This document shows positions 17,102-27,398 of a stretch of 34,786 nucleotides of DNA, one piece after another (positions within the stretch are counted from its first letter, which is position 1; each line of letters starts with the position of its first letter). The translations under genes and the position numbers were made by a program. The notes beneath the pieces were generated by a model. It saw only the letters and a program-made list of their open reading frames with translations, searched no databases and was not told where the DNA came from. Location: positions 335,507-370,292 of the forward strand of contig NZ_JIBQ01000009.1 in the NCBI RefSeq assembly GCF_000688695.1. Direction: 5' to 3'. This DNA comes from Lonsdalea quercina subsp. quercina (GTDB lineage: Bacteria > Pseudomonadota > Gammaproteobacteria > Enterobacterales > Enterobacteriaceae).

Positions 17102-17181
17102 CAAAATCAGTACTGGTCGAGCCAGGATTTTGTGCTTTTTGCAGATTTCGCTGCAAAATGAAGCAAATACGATCTGACTTA

Positions 17182-17916
17182 TCAGATCATATACATGCCG
17201 CCATTAACATGCAATGTTTCACCGGTGATGTAACCCGCTTCTTCAGAAGCTAAGAACGTAACAGCACAGGCAATTTCTTTCGCATCGCCCAGACGTCCAG
17301 CAGGAACACCAGCCAAAATGCCCGCACGCTGCTCGTCTGTCAATGCTCGCGTCATATCGGTTTCAATAAAACCCGGAGCCACAACGTTGACGGTCACGCC
17401 ACGCGAGGCCACTTCCTGCGCCAGAGATTTACTGAACCCAACCAGTCCGGCTTTAGCGGCCGAATAGTTGGACTGCCCAGGGTTACCGCTGGTGCCAACC
17501 ACAGAGCCGATAGTGATGATACGGCCGAAACGCTTTTTCATCATGGAACGCAGCACGGCTTTGGACAAGCGAAATACGGAACGCAGGTTCGTATCCAGCA
17601 CATCCTGCCACTCTTCGTCTTTCATGCGAATCAGCAGATTATCTCGTGTGATGCCCGCGTTATTGACCAAAATGTCGATATCGCCGAATTCTGACTTGAT
17701 AGCAGCCAAAGTCGATTCGATCGAAGACATATCCGCGACATTCAGGACATAACCTTTACCGTTGCCACCCAGCCACTCGCTGATATCAGCGGCACCTTTT
17801 TCACTCGTCGCCGTCCCCATTACCTTCGCGCCACGCGCGACCAGTGATTCAGCGATAGCACGACCGATGCCACGGCTGGCGCCGGTGACAAGAACAATTT
17901 TTCCGTCAAAGCTCAT
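17182..17916 (-). CDS. fabG: 3-oxoacyl-ACP reductase FabG
   Basis: NADPH-dependent reduction of 3-ketoacyl-ACP in the elongation cycle; a tetrameric short-chain dehydrogenase. The 244 residues equal E. coli. The cofactor motif TGASRGIG starts at residue 11, NNAG is at 85-88, and the catalytic residues Ser138, Tyr151 and Lys155 are all present. Two ATGs lie in tandem; the second (17916) was chosen because GGA is then 7 bases upstream and the protein aligns with E. coli from its first residue. The gap to fabD is 12 bases. Confidence 0.97.
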   Translation of the reverse strand: MSFDGKIVLVTGASRGIGRAIAESLVARGAKVMGTATSEKGAADISEWLGGNGKGYVLNVADMSSIESTLAAIKSEFGDIDILVNNAGITRDNLLIRMKDEEWQDVLDTNLRSVFRLSKAVLRSMMKKRFGRIITIGSVVGTSGNPGQSNYSAAKAGLVGFSKSLAQEVASRGVTVNVVAPGFIETDMTRALTDEQRAGILAGVPAGRLGDAKEIACAVTFLASEEAGYITGETLHVNGGMYMI

Positions 17917-17928
17917 CATCTATTCCGT

Positions 17929-18858
17929 TTATTGATCAAGGGCTGTTGATAAGGAAGCAGAATCATTGACTGCCGACGCAGTCAGCGTATCTACGATTCG
18001 TTTGGTCAGTCCGGTAAGTACTTTACCCGGCCCAACCTCTAAAAGCTTCTGCACGTCCTGAGCGGCGATGTACTCAACGCACTCCGTCCAGCGGACAGGG
18101 TTGGAAAGCTGGCGTACCAGCGCACTGCGGATAGCTTCCGGCGAAGTTTCAGTCCGGACATCTACATTGTTCACAACCGGAATTTGAGGTGCGTTGAATG
18201 TGACGCCTTCCAGCGCTTCCGCCAGCTTGCGTGCAGCAGGCTCCATCAGGGCACAATGAGAAGGTACGCTGACCGGCAGCGGCAGCGCGCGTTTCGCCCC
18301 GGCGGCCTTACAGGCTGCGCCAGCGCGTTCGACTGCTTCTTTATTGCCCGCGATGACGACCTGTCCCGGAGAGTTGAAGTTCACCGGCGAAACAACCTGC
18401 CCCTGAGCGGATTCCGCGCAGGCAGCAGCGATAGTGTCGTTATCAAGGCCGATAATGGCATACATAGCGCCTGTATTTTCCGGCACCGCTTCCTGCATCA
18501 GCTTGCCGCGTAACTCCACCAGACTGACCGCCTGTTTGAAGTCCATGACGCCAGCGCAAACCAAAGCGGAATATTCGCCCAGACTGTGGCCCGCCATCAG
18601 TGCAGGTGCTTTACCGCCCTGCTGCTGCCACGCACGCCAAGTGGCGACTGATGCGCTTAACAGCGCTGGCTGCGTCTGCCAGGTTTTGTTTAACTCTTCC
18701 GCCGGGCCCTGTTGAGTCAGTTGCCACAGGTCATAACCTAAAACGGAGGAAGCTTCATCGAATGTGTCCTTAACTATCGGATTCGTCTCCGCGAGTTCAG
18801 CCAGCATACCGACTGATTGGGAACCTTGTCCCGGGAACACCATTGCAAAATGAGTCAT
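17929..18858 (-). CDS. fabD: Malonyl-CoA:ACP transacylase FabD
   Basis: Transfers malonyl groups from CoA to ACP to supply fatty-acid elongation. The 309 residues equal E. coli. Near the N-terminus is FPGQGSQ; the active-site serine is Ser92 in GHSLGEY, with His201 in PVSVPSHCALM. The start at 18858 follows AGGA by 10 bases; a frame open to 18906 overlaps the end of fabH and is not used. It follows fabH by 20 bases. Confidence 0.97.
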   Translation of the reverse strand: MTHFAMVFPGQGSQSVGMLAELAETNPIVKDTFDEASSVLGYDLWQLTQQGPAEELNKTWQTQPALLSASVATWRAWQQQGGKAPALMAGHSLGEYSALVCAGVMDFKQAVSLVELRGKLMQEAVPENTGAMYAIIGLDNDTIAAACAESAQGQVVSPVNFNSPGQVVIAGNKEAVERAGAACKAAGAKRALPLPVSVPSHCALMEPAARKLAEALEGVTFNAPQIPVVNNVDVRTETSPEAIRSALVRQLSNPVRWTECVEYIAAQDVQKLLEVGPGKVLTGLTKRIVDTLTASAVNDSASLSTALDQ

Positions 18859-18878
18859 AGTCAGAAAGTCCTGTTTTA

Positions 18879-19829
18879 TCAAAAACGTACCAGAGCAGAA
18901 CCCCAAGTAAATCCACCACCGAACGCTTCAAGTAATACCAGCTGTCCGCGTTTGATACGTCCGTCACGCACGGCTTCGTCCAACGCCGCAGGGACTGAAG
19001 CTGCAGAAGTATTGCCATGGCGATCGAGCGTGATCACCACTTTATCCATGCCCATGCCCAACTTTTTGGCCGTCGCATTGATAATACGGAGGTTCGCCTG
19101 ATGCGGAACCAGCCAATCCAGCTCGGCTTTGTCCAGTTTTGCAGCCACCAGGGTTTCTTCAACGATGTGAGCCAGTTCTTTAACGGCGACTTTGAACACT
19201 TCGTTGCCGGCCATTGTCAGGTATTCCGGCGTTTTATTGGTGCGTGCCTGGTACGGCAAAGACAAAAGCTGGCCATAGCGGCCATCGGCATGTAGATGCG
19301 TAGAAATGAGGCCCGGCTCTTCAGAGCGAGATAAGACTACCGCGCCAGCACCATCGCCAAACAGAATCAGCGTTCCGCGATCTTCCGGGTCCAGCGTGCG
19401 TGTCAACGCGTCAGAGCCAATCACCAGCGCGTAATCAACAGCGCCATTCTTGACATACTGGTCAGCTACACTCAGTGCGTAGGTGAAGCCTGCGCAGGCA
19501 GCCGCTAAATCGAAAGCGATGGTGTCCTGGATGTCCAGCATCTGCTGAATCTGGCAGGCTGAACTCGGGAATGCATGACTGGAAGATGTCGTTGCGACGA
19601 TCAGCAGACCGACTTTGTTTTTATCGACATCGGCCATCTCGAGCGCTTTTTGCGCCGCGCGGAAACCCATGGTGGCCACACTTTCGTCCGGCCCAGCGAT
19701 GCGACGTTCGCGGATACCGGTGCGAGTGACAATCCACTCGTCTGACGTATCCACCATTTTCTCTAAATCAGAATTCGACCTGATTTGTCCGGGCAAATAG
19801 CTTCCCGTTCCTAAAATTTTTGTATACAT
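18879..19829 (-). CDS. fabH: Beta-ketoacyl-ACP synthase III (FabH)
   Basis: Starts fatty-acid synthesis by condensing acetyl-CoA with malonyl-ACP. The 316 residues compare with 317 in E. coli. The triad is Cys112 ([10 protein letters not shown]), His243 (VPHQANLRI) and Asn273 ([10 protein letters not shown]). The gene starts 6 bases after the plsX stop, consistent with the plsX-fabH-fabD-fabG operon. Confidence 0.97.
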   Translation of the reverse strand: MYTKILGTGSYLPGQIRSNSDLEKMVDTSDEWIVTRTGIRERRIAGPDESVATMGFRAAQKALEMADVDKNKVGLLIVATTSSSHAFPSSACQIQQMLDIQDTIAFDLAAACAGFTYALSVADQYVKNGAVDYALVIGSDALTRTLDPEDRGTLILFGDGAGAVVLSRSEEPGLISTHLHADGRYGQLLSLPYQARTNKTPEYLTMAGNEVFKVAVKELAHIVEETLVAAKLDKAELDWLVPHQANLRIINATAKKLGMGMDKVVITLDRHGNTSAASVPAALDEAVRDGRIKRGQLVLLEAFGGGFTWGSALVRF

Positions 19830-19835
19830 GTAAGC

Positions 19836-20879
19836 TCAATCACTCTTGGGTAATACAGACGTGAGTCGTGCAGCGATCCTTTCAGGAATCTGCCGTTGTA
19901 CCGTCTGCACTGCCTGTTCAATCGCTACCGCAAACGCATTCGAGTTTGCAGCTCCATGGCTCTTTATCACTGTCCCACGTAATCCTAGCAGACAAGCCCC
20001 GTTATAGTGGTCAGGGTTCAGGTGGCCAAAACGTCGGGAAAGACGTTTTTGCAACCAGCGTCCCAATAATTTCAGCCACCAAGACTGTTTTTGTCTACGA
20101 TCTGAACCTGAGGAGGATTTCAGAAGAGACAGAAACATTCTAACGACGCCTTCCATCGTCTTAAGCGTGACGTTGCCAACGAACCCATCACACACCATGA
20201 CATCCGTTTTACCTGTCAGCAACTCGTTGCCTTCCAGATAACCGATGTAGTTGATAGACGATGTCGCTTTCAAACGCGCGGCAGCTTCGCGGATATTGTT
20301 CAGCCCTTTACTTTCTTCTTCGCCAATATTTAACAGCGCTACTCGGGGGTTGCTGAGCCCCAGAACCTCTTCCGCCATGACCGCGCCCATCACGGCAAAC
20401 TGCACGAGCATGGTGCTACCGCACTCAACGTTCGCGCCGAGATCCAGAACAACCGTCTTACCATGCTGTTGATGCGGCAAAACCGTCACCAACGCCGGAC
20501 GTTCAATACCATCAACCGGCTTCAACAGCAATTTGGCTAGCCCCATCAGCGCTCCGGTATTTCCAGCACTCACGCAAGCCTGCGCACGCCCTTCCTTGAT
20601 CAACTCCAATGCAATTCGCATGGAAGAGCCACGGCTAGCGCGTATAGCTTGAGATGGTCTGGCATCGCCCGCGATTACCGTTTCAGCCGGTACGATTTCC
20701 AAACGGGAAGACAGGGAGGAATCGACTTTGCTAAGTAATGGAGTGAGCGTTGTAGGATCGCCAACCAGCAGCAGATAAAGATTTGGATTAGAAGCCAGTG
20801 CCTGCAATGCAGCAGGCACTGTTACGCAGGGGCCAAAGTCCCCGCCCATTGCATCTAACGCCAGAGTCAGGCGTGTCAA
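19836..20879 (-). CDS. plsX: Phosphate acyltransferase PlsX
   Basis: Makes acyl-phosphate from acyl-ACP, linking fatty-acid and phospholipid synthesis; peripheral on the inner membrane. The 347 residues are slightly fewer than in E. coli (356); the C-terminus is shorter. DAMGGDFGP near the N-terminus, [24 protein letters not shown] and [15 protein letters not shown] are conserved. The start codon is TTG (20877-20879) with AAGGAA upstream; no in-frame ATG is nearby, and the first residues then align with E. coli. rpmF lies 26 bases upstream. Confidence 0.95.
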   Translation of the reverse strand: MTRLTLALDAMGGDFGPCVTVPAALQALASNPNLYLLLVGDPTTLTPLLSKVDSSLSSRLEIVPAETVIAGDARPSQAIRASRGSSMRIALELIKEGRAQACVSAGNTGALMGLAKLLLKPVDGIERPALVTVLPHQQHGKTVVLDLGANVECGSTMLVQFAVMGAVMAEEVLGLSNPRVALLNIGEEESKGLNNIREAAARLKATSSINYIGYLEGNELLTGKTDVMVCDGFVGNVTLKTMEGVVRMFLSLLKSSSGSDRRQKQSWWLKLLGRWLQKRLSRRFGHLNPDHYNGACLLGLRGTVIKSHGAANSNAFAVAIEQAVQTVQRQIPERIAARLTSVLPKSD

Positions 20880-20905
20880 AGCATTTCCTTGCGATTAAGC
20901 AGGAA

Positions 20906-21076
20906 TTACTTAGCAATGACCTTGCGACCGCGGTAGTAGCCATCCGCAGTTACGTGGTGACGCAGATGAGTTTCGCCAGAAACTTTATCTACGGATACGG
21001 CAGTTGTGGTCAGAGCATCGTGAGCACGACGCATACCACGTTTGGAACGGGTTGGTTTATTCTGTTGTACGGCCAT
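20906..21076 (-). CDS. rpmF: 50S ribosomal protein L32
   Basis: A 56-residue small ribosomal protein read directly from the minus strand: it begins [20 protein letters not shown] and ends with [10 protein letters not shown]. It is basic, with no zinc-binding cysteines, as in other enterobacterial L32. GGAG lies 8 bases upstream of the ATG. It sits between yceD (17 bases) and plsX (26 bases), the conserved yceD-rpmF-plsX-fab arrangement that ties ribosome and lipid synthesis. Confidence 0.97.
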   Translation of the reverse strand: MAVQQNKPTRSKRGMRRAHDALTTTAVSVDKVSGETHLRHHVTADGYYRGRKVIAK

Positions 21077-21093
21077 GGACCTTACTCCTTCAA

Positions 21094-21615
21094 TTACTTA
21101 CGCTTTAAACTAGCTAATACGGCAAATGGATTTGGTTTCTCCGCCTCTTCAGGCAGTTTGCCAAACACCATGTCCGCTTCGGACACTTCACAGTGTTCAG
21201 AATCATGCACCGGTGCGATGGGCAATGAAAGAATAATTTCATCTTCTATCATCGCCAGCAAGTCGACCTCACCGAACTCATTGACCTGGATCGGTTCGTA
21301 CGCTTCCGGCAGAGCTTCGGCCTGCTCATCACTGATGACCGGGCTAAAACATAACGTGGCGTGGACCTGATGTTCGAAAGGCTTGCCACAGCGCTGGCAC
21401 CGTAAGGTTACCGCCACATCGGCACGTCCATCGATAACAGCTAAACGCTGGTTATCAATGTTGAACGATAAAGCCGCTTCGACATCGCTATCCACACTAA
21501 CCACTGATTCGGCAACACGCATCACCTGTTCAGCTGTATAGACACCAACATAATCTAAACGCTTTTGAGCAGTGCGAGCCGCGTCGAGGGTTAAGGGTAA
21601 TTTTACCTTTTGCAT
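21094..21615 (-). CDS. yceD: YceD (DUF177), 23S rRNA accumulation protein
   Basis: A 173-residue cytoplasmic protein, the same length as in E. coli. The DUF177 core contains the CQRC pair in [13 protein letters not shown] and the conserved acidic region near [15 protein letters not shown]. In E. coli it is linked genetically to 23S rRNA and rpmF; the mechanism is not clear. It is the first gene of the yceD-rpmF-plsX-fab operon and diverges from maf across 138 bases, which should hold both promoters. Confidence 0.93.
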   Translation of the reverse strand: MQKVKLPLTLDAARTAQKRLDYVGVYTAEQVMRVAESVVSVDSDVEAALSFNIDNQRLAVIDGRADVAVTLRCQRCGKPFEHQVHATLCFSPVISDEQAEALPEAYEPIQVNEFGEVDLLAMIEDEIILSLPIAPVHDSEHCEVSEADMVFGKLPEEAEKPNPFAVLASLKRK

Positions 21616-21753
21616 AGGGCGCGCATATTAGCGTCGTAACGACATAGAGTCAAAGGAAAAGGTGGGGTTTGGAAACTTTCGCCAAGGTTCGCATCGGAAG
21701 CGAATCGCAGTTTAGAATGAGCCGCATGTTCAAGCCACAATTTCACCATAACT

Positions 21754-22341
21754 ATGCCTAAAATCGTTCTCGCATCAACCTCACCCTACCGTCGCACACT
21801 GCTCGAAAAGCTGAATATCGCTTTCGAATGTGCTTCCCCACAAGTTGATGAAACGCCCTTTCCTGACGAAGATGCCCCCGCACTGGTAAAACGACTCGCT
21901 ATGGCCAAAGCAAGATCGTTGGCTGACGACTATCCAAATCATCTCATTATAGGCTCTGATCAAGTCTGTGTGCTGAACGGCCACATAACCGGTAAGCCTC
22001 ACGACCACGAACGTGCTGTTGCCCAGCTGCGTCAAGCCAGCGGCAGTCACGTCACCTTTTATACCGGACTTGCGCTTTATAATAGCCAAAGCGTACGCAT
22101 GCATTGTCTGGTTGAACCTTACGAGGTTCATTTTCGAACGCTAACGAATAGAGAGATAGATAACTATATAAAGAAGGAACGTCCTTTTGACTGCGCGGGA
22201 AGTTTCAAAAGCGAGGGACTCGGCATTACTTTATTTGAGCGACTGTCGGGGAGGGATCCCAATACGCTGATTGGGCTACCGCTTATCGCTTTACTGGACC
22301 TGCTGCGACAAGAAAGCGTGAATCCTCTTTTGATTTCCTGA
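21754..22341 (+). CDS. yceF: Maf-family nucleotide pyrophosphatase (YceF, m7GTP pyrophosphatase)
   Basis: A house-cleaning enzyme that hydrolyses non-canonical nucleotides; the E. coli homologue prefers 7-methyl-GTP. The 195 residues compare with 194 in E. coli. The Maf signature [15 protein letters not shown] at residues 6-20, the general-base Asp in IIGSDQVC, and FYTGLAL and [12 protein letters not shown] are all present. It is transcribed alone, divergent from yceD and convergent with rluC. Confidence 0.94.
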   Translation: MPKIVLASTSPYRRTLLEKLNIAFECASPQVDETPFPDEDAPALVKRLAMAKARSLADDYPNHLIIGSDQVCVLNGHITGKPHDHERAVAQLRQASGSHVTFYTGLALYNSQSVRMHCLVEPYEVHFRTLTNREIDNYIKKERPFDCAGSFKSEGLGITLFERLSGRDPNTLIGLPLIALLDLLRQESVNPLLIS

Positions 22342-22352
22342 TTCGCATGTTG

Positions 22353-22381
22353 ACCGCACCTGTCTTATCGACAGATGCGGT
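22353..22381. terminator. Hairpin between convergent yceF and rluC
   Basis: ACCGCA-C-CTGTC, a 5-base loop, GACAG-A-TGCGGT: an 11-bp stem with one mismatch, in the 46-base gap between two convergent genes. It probably serves both. Confidence 0.6.
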
Positions 22382-22387
22382 ATTCGA

Positions 22388-23344
22388 CTACGACTTTTGG
22401 TTGCGCAAGACTTGCAAACAACGGCGAAGTTCATCATCTAACGGCGCTTCTACCCGTAAAGTTTCGCCGGTGTTGGGATGCTCGAACTTTAGCGCTTGAG
22501 CATGCAGGAACAGCCGTTTAAGACCAGTACCTGCCAGTTGGCCGTCAAAATCCCGGTCGCCGTAGCGATCGTCAAAAGCGATAGGATGACCAGCGTGAAG
22601 GGTGTGTACGCGAATCTGATGTGTCCGCCCGGTGACCGGACTGGCTTTGACCAACGTCGCGTGCTCGAACCGCTCTTCAACTTTGAAGCGTGTCTCAGAC
22701 GGTTTTCCTTCGCTATTCACGCGGACGATTCGCTCACCGCTCTGCAGAATATTTTTCAGCAGCGGTGCCTGCACGACTTTGCAATGAGATTGCCATTGTC
22801 CACGCACCAGGGCGAGATAATCTTTCTGCATCCCTTTGCTCCGCAGCTGCTCATGGAGCGCGCGCAACGTGGACCGTTTCTTGGCGACCAACAAAACGCC
22901 GGAAGTATCTCTGTCTAAACGGTGTACCAGCTCCAGAAAGCGTGCTTCAGGCCGAAGTGCCCGCAGGCCCTCGATAACGCCGAAGCTGAGGCCGCTGCCC
23001 CCGTGGACGGCCGTCCCCGATGGCTTGTTGAGCACCAATAAATAATCATCTTCATAGATGATGCAATCCACCAACGCCGACACTTTGGCCAGCCCGGTAG
23101 AAACCTGCGCTTCTTCACGTTCGGACGTCCTCACCGGCGGGATCCTGATGAGATCGCCGTCGAGCAGTTTGTACTCCGGCTTCACCCGCTTTTTATTTAT
23201 TCGTACTTCACCTTTACGCAAAATACGGTAAATCATGCTCTTCGGCACACCTTTCAATTTTGTGCGCAGAAAATTGTCGATGCGTTGACCCGCCTCTTCG
23301 TCGGAGACCGTCAAAAATTGTACTGATGGGTTCTCTGTTTTCAT
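22388..23344 (-). CDS. rluC: 23S rRNA pseudouridine(955/2504/2580) synthase RluC
   Basis: Converts three uridines of 23S rRNA to pseudouridine. The 318 residues compare with 319 in E. coli. Residues about 20-80 form an S4 RNA-binding domain (QRIDNFLRTKL, YRILRKGEVRIN); the RluA-type catalytic domain carries Asp144 in HRLDRDTSG, and TGRTHQIRVH is the conserved motif near the active site. It diverges from rne across 575 bases. Confidence 0.96.
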   Translation of the reverse strand: MKTENPSVQFLTVSDEEAGQRIDNFLRTKLKGVPKSMIYRILRKGEVRINKKRVKPEYKLLDGDLIRIPPVRTSEREEAQVSTGLAKVSALVDCIIYEDDYLLVLNKPSGTAVHGGSGLSFGVIEGLRALRPEARFLELVHRLDRDTSGVLLVAKKRSTLRALHEQLRSKGMQKDYLALVRGQWQSHCKVVQAPLLKNILQSGERIVRVNSEGKPSETRFKVEERFEHATLVKASPVTGRTHQIRVHTLHAGHPIAFDDRYGDRDFDGQLAGTGLKRLFLHAQALKFEHPNTGETLRVEAPLDDELRRCLQVLRNQKS

Positions 23345-23415
23345 GGGCCAGAATTCTAAAGAGCGAGGGTAGATAGCGCCACATCTTTTTCTATGCTTAA
23401 CTGTGAGTCTGACTT

Positions 23416-23498
23416 ATGAAGTTAATAGTCAGCTCCTGTAACAGTGACTATGCGCGAATTTCGTACATCGCTGTGCTCAGACCGGTTGATAACTTCAT
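23416..23498. repeat. Nested inverted repeats in the rluC-rne gap
   Basis: ATGAAGTTA (23416-23424) and TAACTTCAT (23490-23498) are perfect inverted copies. Between them ATAGTCA and TGACTAT form an inner 7-bp pair 13 bases apart, whose loop holds CTGTAACAG. The set lies just upstream of a TTGACA box and well before the rne leader. It could be a folded leader or an operator; no regulator is identified. Confidence 0.45.
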
Positions 23499-23607
23499 TT
23501 TGACAGGCAAAGTCACCTTGCTATCGGCGTAGCAGCAATGGAATAATGCTTCGGCTTTCCGCGCTGTTTACCTGAAAAACAAGGGAAATTGCGGAATTAT
23601 TATATTT

Positions 23608-23919
23608 GCTTGATGACTCACAACGCAGCAATGGCGTAAGACGTAGCGAGTTATCAAGCAGTTAGCGAGCTGCGGTAAGCAGTTTGGCCGGCAAATGGAA
23701 TCAGATCTGGCACCTATTTTCAGAAGCTGTTCCCGCAATAAATGCGCTGTTTTCCATCAGGAAATACAGGCTACCGAAACATGCGTCTCTATGCAGACGA
23801 CAACCGGGAGGTTGACGCCCCTGCGATAAGCCACGAGGCCATCGGTTCATTCCGGTCATACCCCGCTTTCACCGGCAGCTCTATCCATAATGCAAGTTAA
23901 GAATAACGAGTAAGTTACG
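23608..23919 (+). promoter_or_regulatory. rne 5' leader with autoregulatory hairpins
   Basis: The E. coli rne leader is about 360 nt and lets RNase E degrade its own mRNA. Here a first hairpin (GCTTGAT-G-ACTC with GAGT-T-ATCAAGC, 23608-23659, enclosing ACGC/GCGT) is nearly identical to E. coli. The region 23800-23847, with AACCGGGAGGTTG, CACGAGGCCAT and CGGTT, matches hp2, the element sensed by RNase E; a CCGGT/ACCGG hairpin (23852-23875) corresponds to hp3. The last 20 bases before the ATG also match E. coli. The AT-rich stretch 23597-23606 may be the -10 region. Confidence 0.85.
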
Positions 23920-26900
23920 ATGAAAAGAATGTTGATTAACGCGACTCAGCAAGAAGAGTTGCGTGTTGCCTTGGTTGATGGTCAACGCCTCTACGATCTG
24001 GATATTGAGAGTCCGGGCCATGAGCAAAAGAAAGCAAACATTTATAAAGGTAAAATCACGCGCATTGAACCGAGTCTGGAAGCCGCTTTTGTTGATTACG
24101 GCGCTGAACGACACGGTTTTCTCCCCCTCAAAGAAATCGCACGCGAATACTTCCCGAGTCACTATGCTTCCCATGGCCGCCCAAACATCAAAGATGTTCT
24201 GCGTGAAGGCCAAGAAGTCATTGTGCAGGTGGATAAAGAGGAGCGCGGCAACAAAGGCGCGGCACTGACGACATTTATCAGCCTTGCCGGAAGCTACCTG
24301 GTTCTTATGCCGAACAACCCACGCGCCGGCGGTATTTCACGCCGTATCGAAGGGGATGACAGGACTGAGCTGAAGGAAGCGCTGAGCTCTTTGCAGTTGC
24401 CTGAAGGCATGGGCCTGATTGTACGGACGGCGGGTGTCGGTAAATCTGCAGAAGCCCTGCAGTGGGATCTGGCGTTCCGCATCAAACACTGGGAAGCCAT
24501 CAAGAAAGCCGCTGAAGGTCGCCCAGCGCCGTTCCTGATCCATCAGGAAAGCAACGTGATTGTTCGCGCCTTCCGCGATTATCTTCGCCCGGACATCGGC
24601 GAAATCCTGATCGACAACCCCAAAATTCTGGAACGCGCCAAAGAGCACATCGCCTCACTGGGTCGTCCCGATTTCAGCAGTAAAATTAAACTGTACAGCG
24701 GTGAAATCCCACTGTTCAGCCATTATCAGATCGAATCCCAGATAGAGTCAGCCTTCCAACGCGAAGTGCGTCTGCCTTCCGGCGGCTCCATTGTGATCGA
24801 CACGACCGAGGCGTTGACAGCTATTGATATCAACTCCGCACGCGCTACCCGCGGCGGCGATATCGAAGAAACCGCCTTCAACACCAACCTAGAAGCGTCC
24901 GACGAAATTGCCCGTCAGCTGCGTCTGCGCGACTTAGGTGGTCTGATCGTTATCGACTTCATCGATATGACGCCTGTCCGCCATCAACGTGAAGTTGAGA
25001 ATCGCCTGCGCGATGCCGTCCGTCAGGACCGCGCCCGTATTCAGATTGGACGTATCTCACGTTTCGGTTTGCTGGAAATGTCGCGTCAGCGCCTGAGTCC
25101 TTCGCTGGGCGAATCCAGTCATCATGTTTGTCCGCGTTGTAGCGGAACCGGGACGATTCGCGATAATGAGTCTCTGTCTCTGTCTATCCTGCGGTTGATC
25201 GAAGAAGAAGCGCTGAAGGAAAACACCAAAGAGGTGCAGGCGATTGTGCCGGTTCCGATCGCCTCCTATCTGCTAAACGAAAAACGTGACGCGGTTAACG
25301 CTATCGAACAACGTCAGGGCAGCGTCCGGGCCGTCATCGTACCGCACGACGGCATGCAGACACCTCACTACTCCGTCGTACGTATCCGTAATGGCGAAGA
25401 AAAACCGGCGCTAAGCTACATGCTGCCGCAAATGCTGGATGCAGAAAACCAGCAGGCACAGGAAGAGCAGATCGCCGAGCGTAAAATCCCTGAGCAACCT
25501 GCTTTGGCGACGTTTACCCTGCCGGATACGCCTCCTGCAGAAGCGCCGACACCGGCTGCCGCTCAGAAAGCACCTTCTGCTGCGCCTCAGAAATCCGGCA
25601 TCATTCGCCGTCTGTTCGGCTCATTAAAAGGCATGTTCGACGCGCCTCAAGCTGAAGTGGAAGAGAAACCGGAACAGCCGCAGGTTAAAGAGAACACCTC
25701 GAGCGAAGGTCAACCGCGTCAGGAGCGTCGCAACAACAATCGCCGCCAATCCGGCAATCGTCGCGATCGCACAGAGCGGACGCCGCGTGAAAACCGTGAG
25801 CCGCGCGAAGATCAGCCGCGTCGTAATAACAAGCGGACGCAAAATGCCGCTAATGACACGCAAACTCCGGCCGTTGATGCGCAAGAAAAAGCAGCGCGCG
25901 AAGAGCAACGTCGTGAACAGCGCGCGGAACGTCAGCGTAACCGGCAGGAGGACAAGCGCCAGGCTCAGCAGGAAGTGAAAGAGCTGAACGCGACGGCTGA
26001 AACCGAAACTCAGGCGCCAGAGCAGGAAAAACCCGCTCAGGTGATGCCTCGTCGTCAACGTCGTCAGCTTACGCAAAAAGTCCGTGTCGTTGATGAAGCG
26101 GATGCCGCAGTCGCAGCGAAACCGAGCGTTGAAGCCAACCCGGTAGCGGAAATCACCGCACCCGCCACCGCGGAAACCAACGCGGAAAATAACGGTGCAG
26201 ACAACCGCGATAACAACATGCCGCGCCGTTCACGCCGTTCACCGCGCCATCTGCGCGTTAGCGGCCAGCGTCGTCGCCGTTACCGTGATGAGCGCTACCC
26301 GGTGCAGTCGCCAATGGTGGTCGAGCAAGCGGCTTCTGCGCCGGAAATGGCCTCCGGCAAAGTGTGGATTCACTATCCAATCACTCAACCTCAGCCTGAG
26401 CCTGAAACACAGGAAACCGTTGTTCAGGAAAACGATGCGATTACCATACCTACAGTGACGGAATACGCATTGCTGTCCAGCGCAATCGCTGAAGAAATCG
26501 TTGAGGAAAGCAACGAGTCGACTGACGCTCAGAGCGCCGATGTCATCGCTCCGGAAGAAGAAGTGACCGCTCAGCTGCCGCTGGAAACCCGCGTATCTCG
26601 TGAAGAGACAGTGACAGCGGAAGACAGCGACAAAGAAACGGATAAGGCCGACTCAGCATCGACACCGTCAGAAGACGCGGTGGCCGATAATGGAAACGTC
26701 GAGGCCGCAGAAGTTGCAGCGTCCGCCACAGAGGATGCGCCGGCAGCGGTTGAAGAACATGCTGAGCCACCGGTTGAAGCGACGCCTGCCGCGGCGGACA
26801 AACCGGTTGAAACATCAACTCCGGCAAAATCCAATGCGCAGCCAAGCTTTAAACATCACGCAAATGCGCCGATGACGAAAGCTCCGGCACCGCAGTATGT

Positions 26901-27030
26901 CCCGGAAGAGCCGAAATCCAGCGACTGGCAGCGCCCCGCGTTCGAGTTCAGCGGGAAAGGCTCTGCAGGCGGCCATGCTTCGGTTAACAGCGCCAGTGCC
27001 CCGGCAACCAAGCCAACCGTGGAAGAGTAA
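23920..27030 (+). CDS. rne: Ribonuclease E
   Basis: The essential endoribonuclease that starts mRNA decay and processes rRNA and tRNA, and the scaffold of the degradosome on the inner membrane. The 1036 residues compare with 1061 in E. coli. The catalytic half is colinear with E. coli: an S1 domain at about residues 37-125, catalytic Asp303 and Asp346, and the zinc-link Cys404/Cys407 in CPRCSGTG. The C-terminal half is disordered. Residues about 558-574 ([15 protein letters not shown]) are the membrane-targeting amphipathic helix; Arg-rich RNA-binding segments lie at about 600-645 and 767-793; residues 983-1036 resemble the PNPase-binding tail ([10 protein letters not shown]). The weak ribosome site and leader agree with autoregulation. 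Confidence 0.98.
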   Translation: MKRMLINATQQEELRVALVDGQRLYDLDIESPGHEQKKANIYKGKITRIEPSLEAAFVDYGAERHGFLPLKEIAREYFPSHYASHGRPNIKDVLREGQEVIVQVDKEERGNKGAALTTFISLAGSYLVLMPNNPRAGGISRRIEGDDRTELKEALSSLQLPEGMGLIVRTAGVGKSAEALQWDLAFRIKHWEAIKKAAEGRPAPFLIHQESNVIVRAFRDYLRPDIGEILIDNPKILERAKEHIASLGRPDFSSKIKLYSGEIPLFSHYQIESQIESAFQREVRLPSGGSIVIDTTEALTAIDINSARATRGGDIEETAFNTNLEASDEIARQLRLRDLGGLIVIDFIDMTPVRHQREVENRLRDAVRQDRARIQIGRISRFGLLEMSRQRLSPSLGESSHHVCPRCSGTGTIRDNESLSLSILRLIEEEALKENTKEVQAIVPVPIASYLLNEKRDAVNAIEQRQGSVRAVIVPHDGMQTPHYSVVRIRNGEEKPALSYMLPQMLDAENQQAQEEQIAERKIPEQPALATFTLPDTPPAEAPTPAAAQKAPSAAPQKSGIIRRLFGSLKGMFDAPQAEVEEKPEQPQVKENTSSEGQPRQERRNNNRRQSGNRRDRTERTPRENREPREDQPRRNNKRTQNAANDTQTPAVDAQEKAAREEQRREQRAERQRNRQEDKRQAQQEVKELNATAETETQAPEQEKPAQVMPRRQRRQLTQKVRVVDEADAAVAAKPSVEANPVAEITAPATAETNAENNGADNRDNNMPRRSRRSPRHLRVSGQRRRRYRDERYPVQSPMVVEQAASAPEMASGKVWIHYPITQPQPEPETQETVVQENDAITIPTVTEYALLSSAIAEEIVEESNESTDAQSADVIAPEEEVTAQLPLETRVSREETVTAEDSDKETDKADSASTPSEDAVADNGNVEAAEVAASATEDAPAAVEEHAEPPVEATPAAADKPVETSTPAKSNAQPSFKHHANAPMTKAPAPQYVPEEPKSSDWQRPAFEFSGKGSAGGHASVNSASAPATKPTVEE

Positions 27031-27040
27031 CCACAAAAAA

Positions 27041-27104
27041 GCACCACGTCACTCACGTGGTGCCTGATGTCTGCCAAAAAGCCCGTCAATGACGGGCTTT
27101 TTTT
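27041..27104. terminator. Double-hairpin bidirectional terminator after rne
   Basis: The first stem is GCACCACGT / ACGTGGTGC. The second is AAAAAGCCCGTC / GACGGGCTTTTT with a 3-base loop and T7 on the plus strand. The A-run on the other side lets it also terminate the convergent gene at 27111. Confidence 0.92.
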
Positions 27105-27110
27105 ATCAGC

Positions 27111-27398
27111 TTACGCGACCTGAGTCATCAGCTTGATGTCGACGGAAACGGTCTTACCTTCCATCTCCGCTACCAGCTTCTGGAAGTGTGCCGTTTTTTC
27201 ATGCGTTTCTAACGCAGCTTTATTTTTCCAGCGTTCGATGAAAACAAAAGCACCTGGCTTATCGATTTCCGCGTGTAAATCGTACTGCAGATTGCCGGCC
27301 TCTTTACGGCTGGGTTCTACCGCTTTGGTGACCGCATCGGTGATTTCTTTCAAGTACTCTGGTTTTGCCTGAAGGCAAGCGACAACACGAATTTCCAT
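27111..27398 (-). CDS. ABM-domain small protein, putative quinol monooxygenase (YgiN-like)
   Basis: A 95-residue single-domain protein of the antibiotic biosynthesis monooxygenase (ABM) superfamily, a dimeric ferredoxin-like fold that includes quinol monooxygenase YgiN and heme- or autoinducer-modifying relatives. The pattern EIRVVACLQAKPEYLKEI, EAGNLQYDLH, FVFIERWKN and HFQKLVAEM is typical. GAGG lies 8 bases upstream of the ATG. A 12-bp palindrome (TCGCATTTGCGA, 27412-27423) lies immediately upstream and might be an operator. The gene stands alone between rne and pyrC, where E. coli has the flagellar block. Substrate unknown. Confidence 0.8.
   Translation of the reverse strand: MEIRVVACLQAKPEYLKEITDAVTKAVEPSRKEAGNLQYDLHAEIDKPGAFVFIERWKNKAALETHEKTAHFQKLVAEMEGKTVSVDIKLMTQVA

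Noticed and set aside
23436-23444. CTGTAACAG as a LexA box
   Set aside because: The CTGT and ACAG halves are only one base apart; LexA needs eight bases between them.
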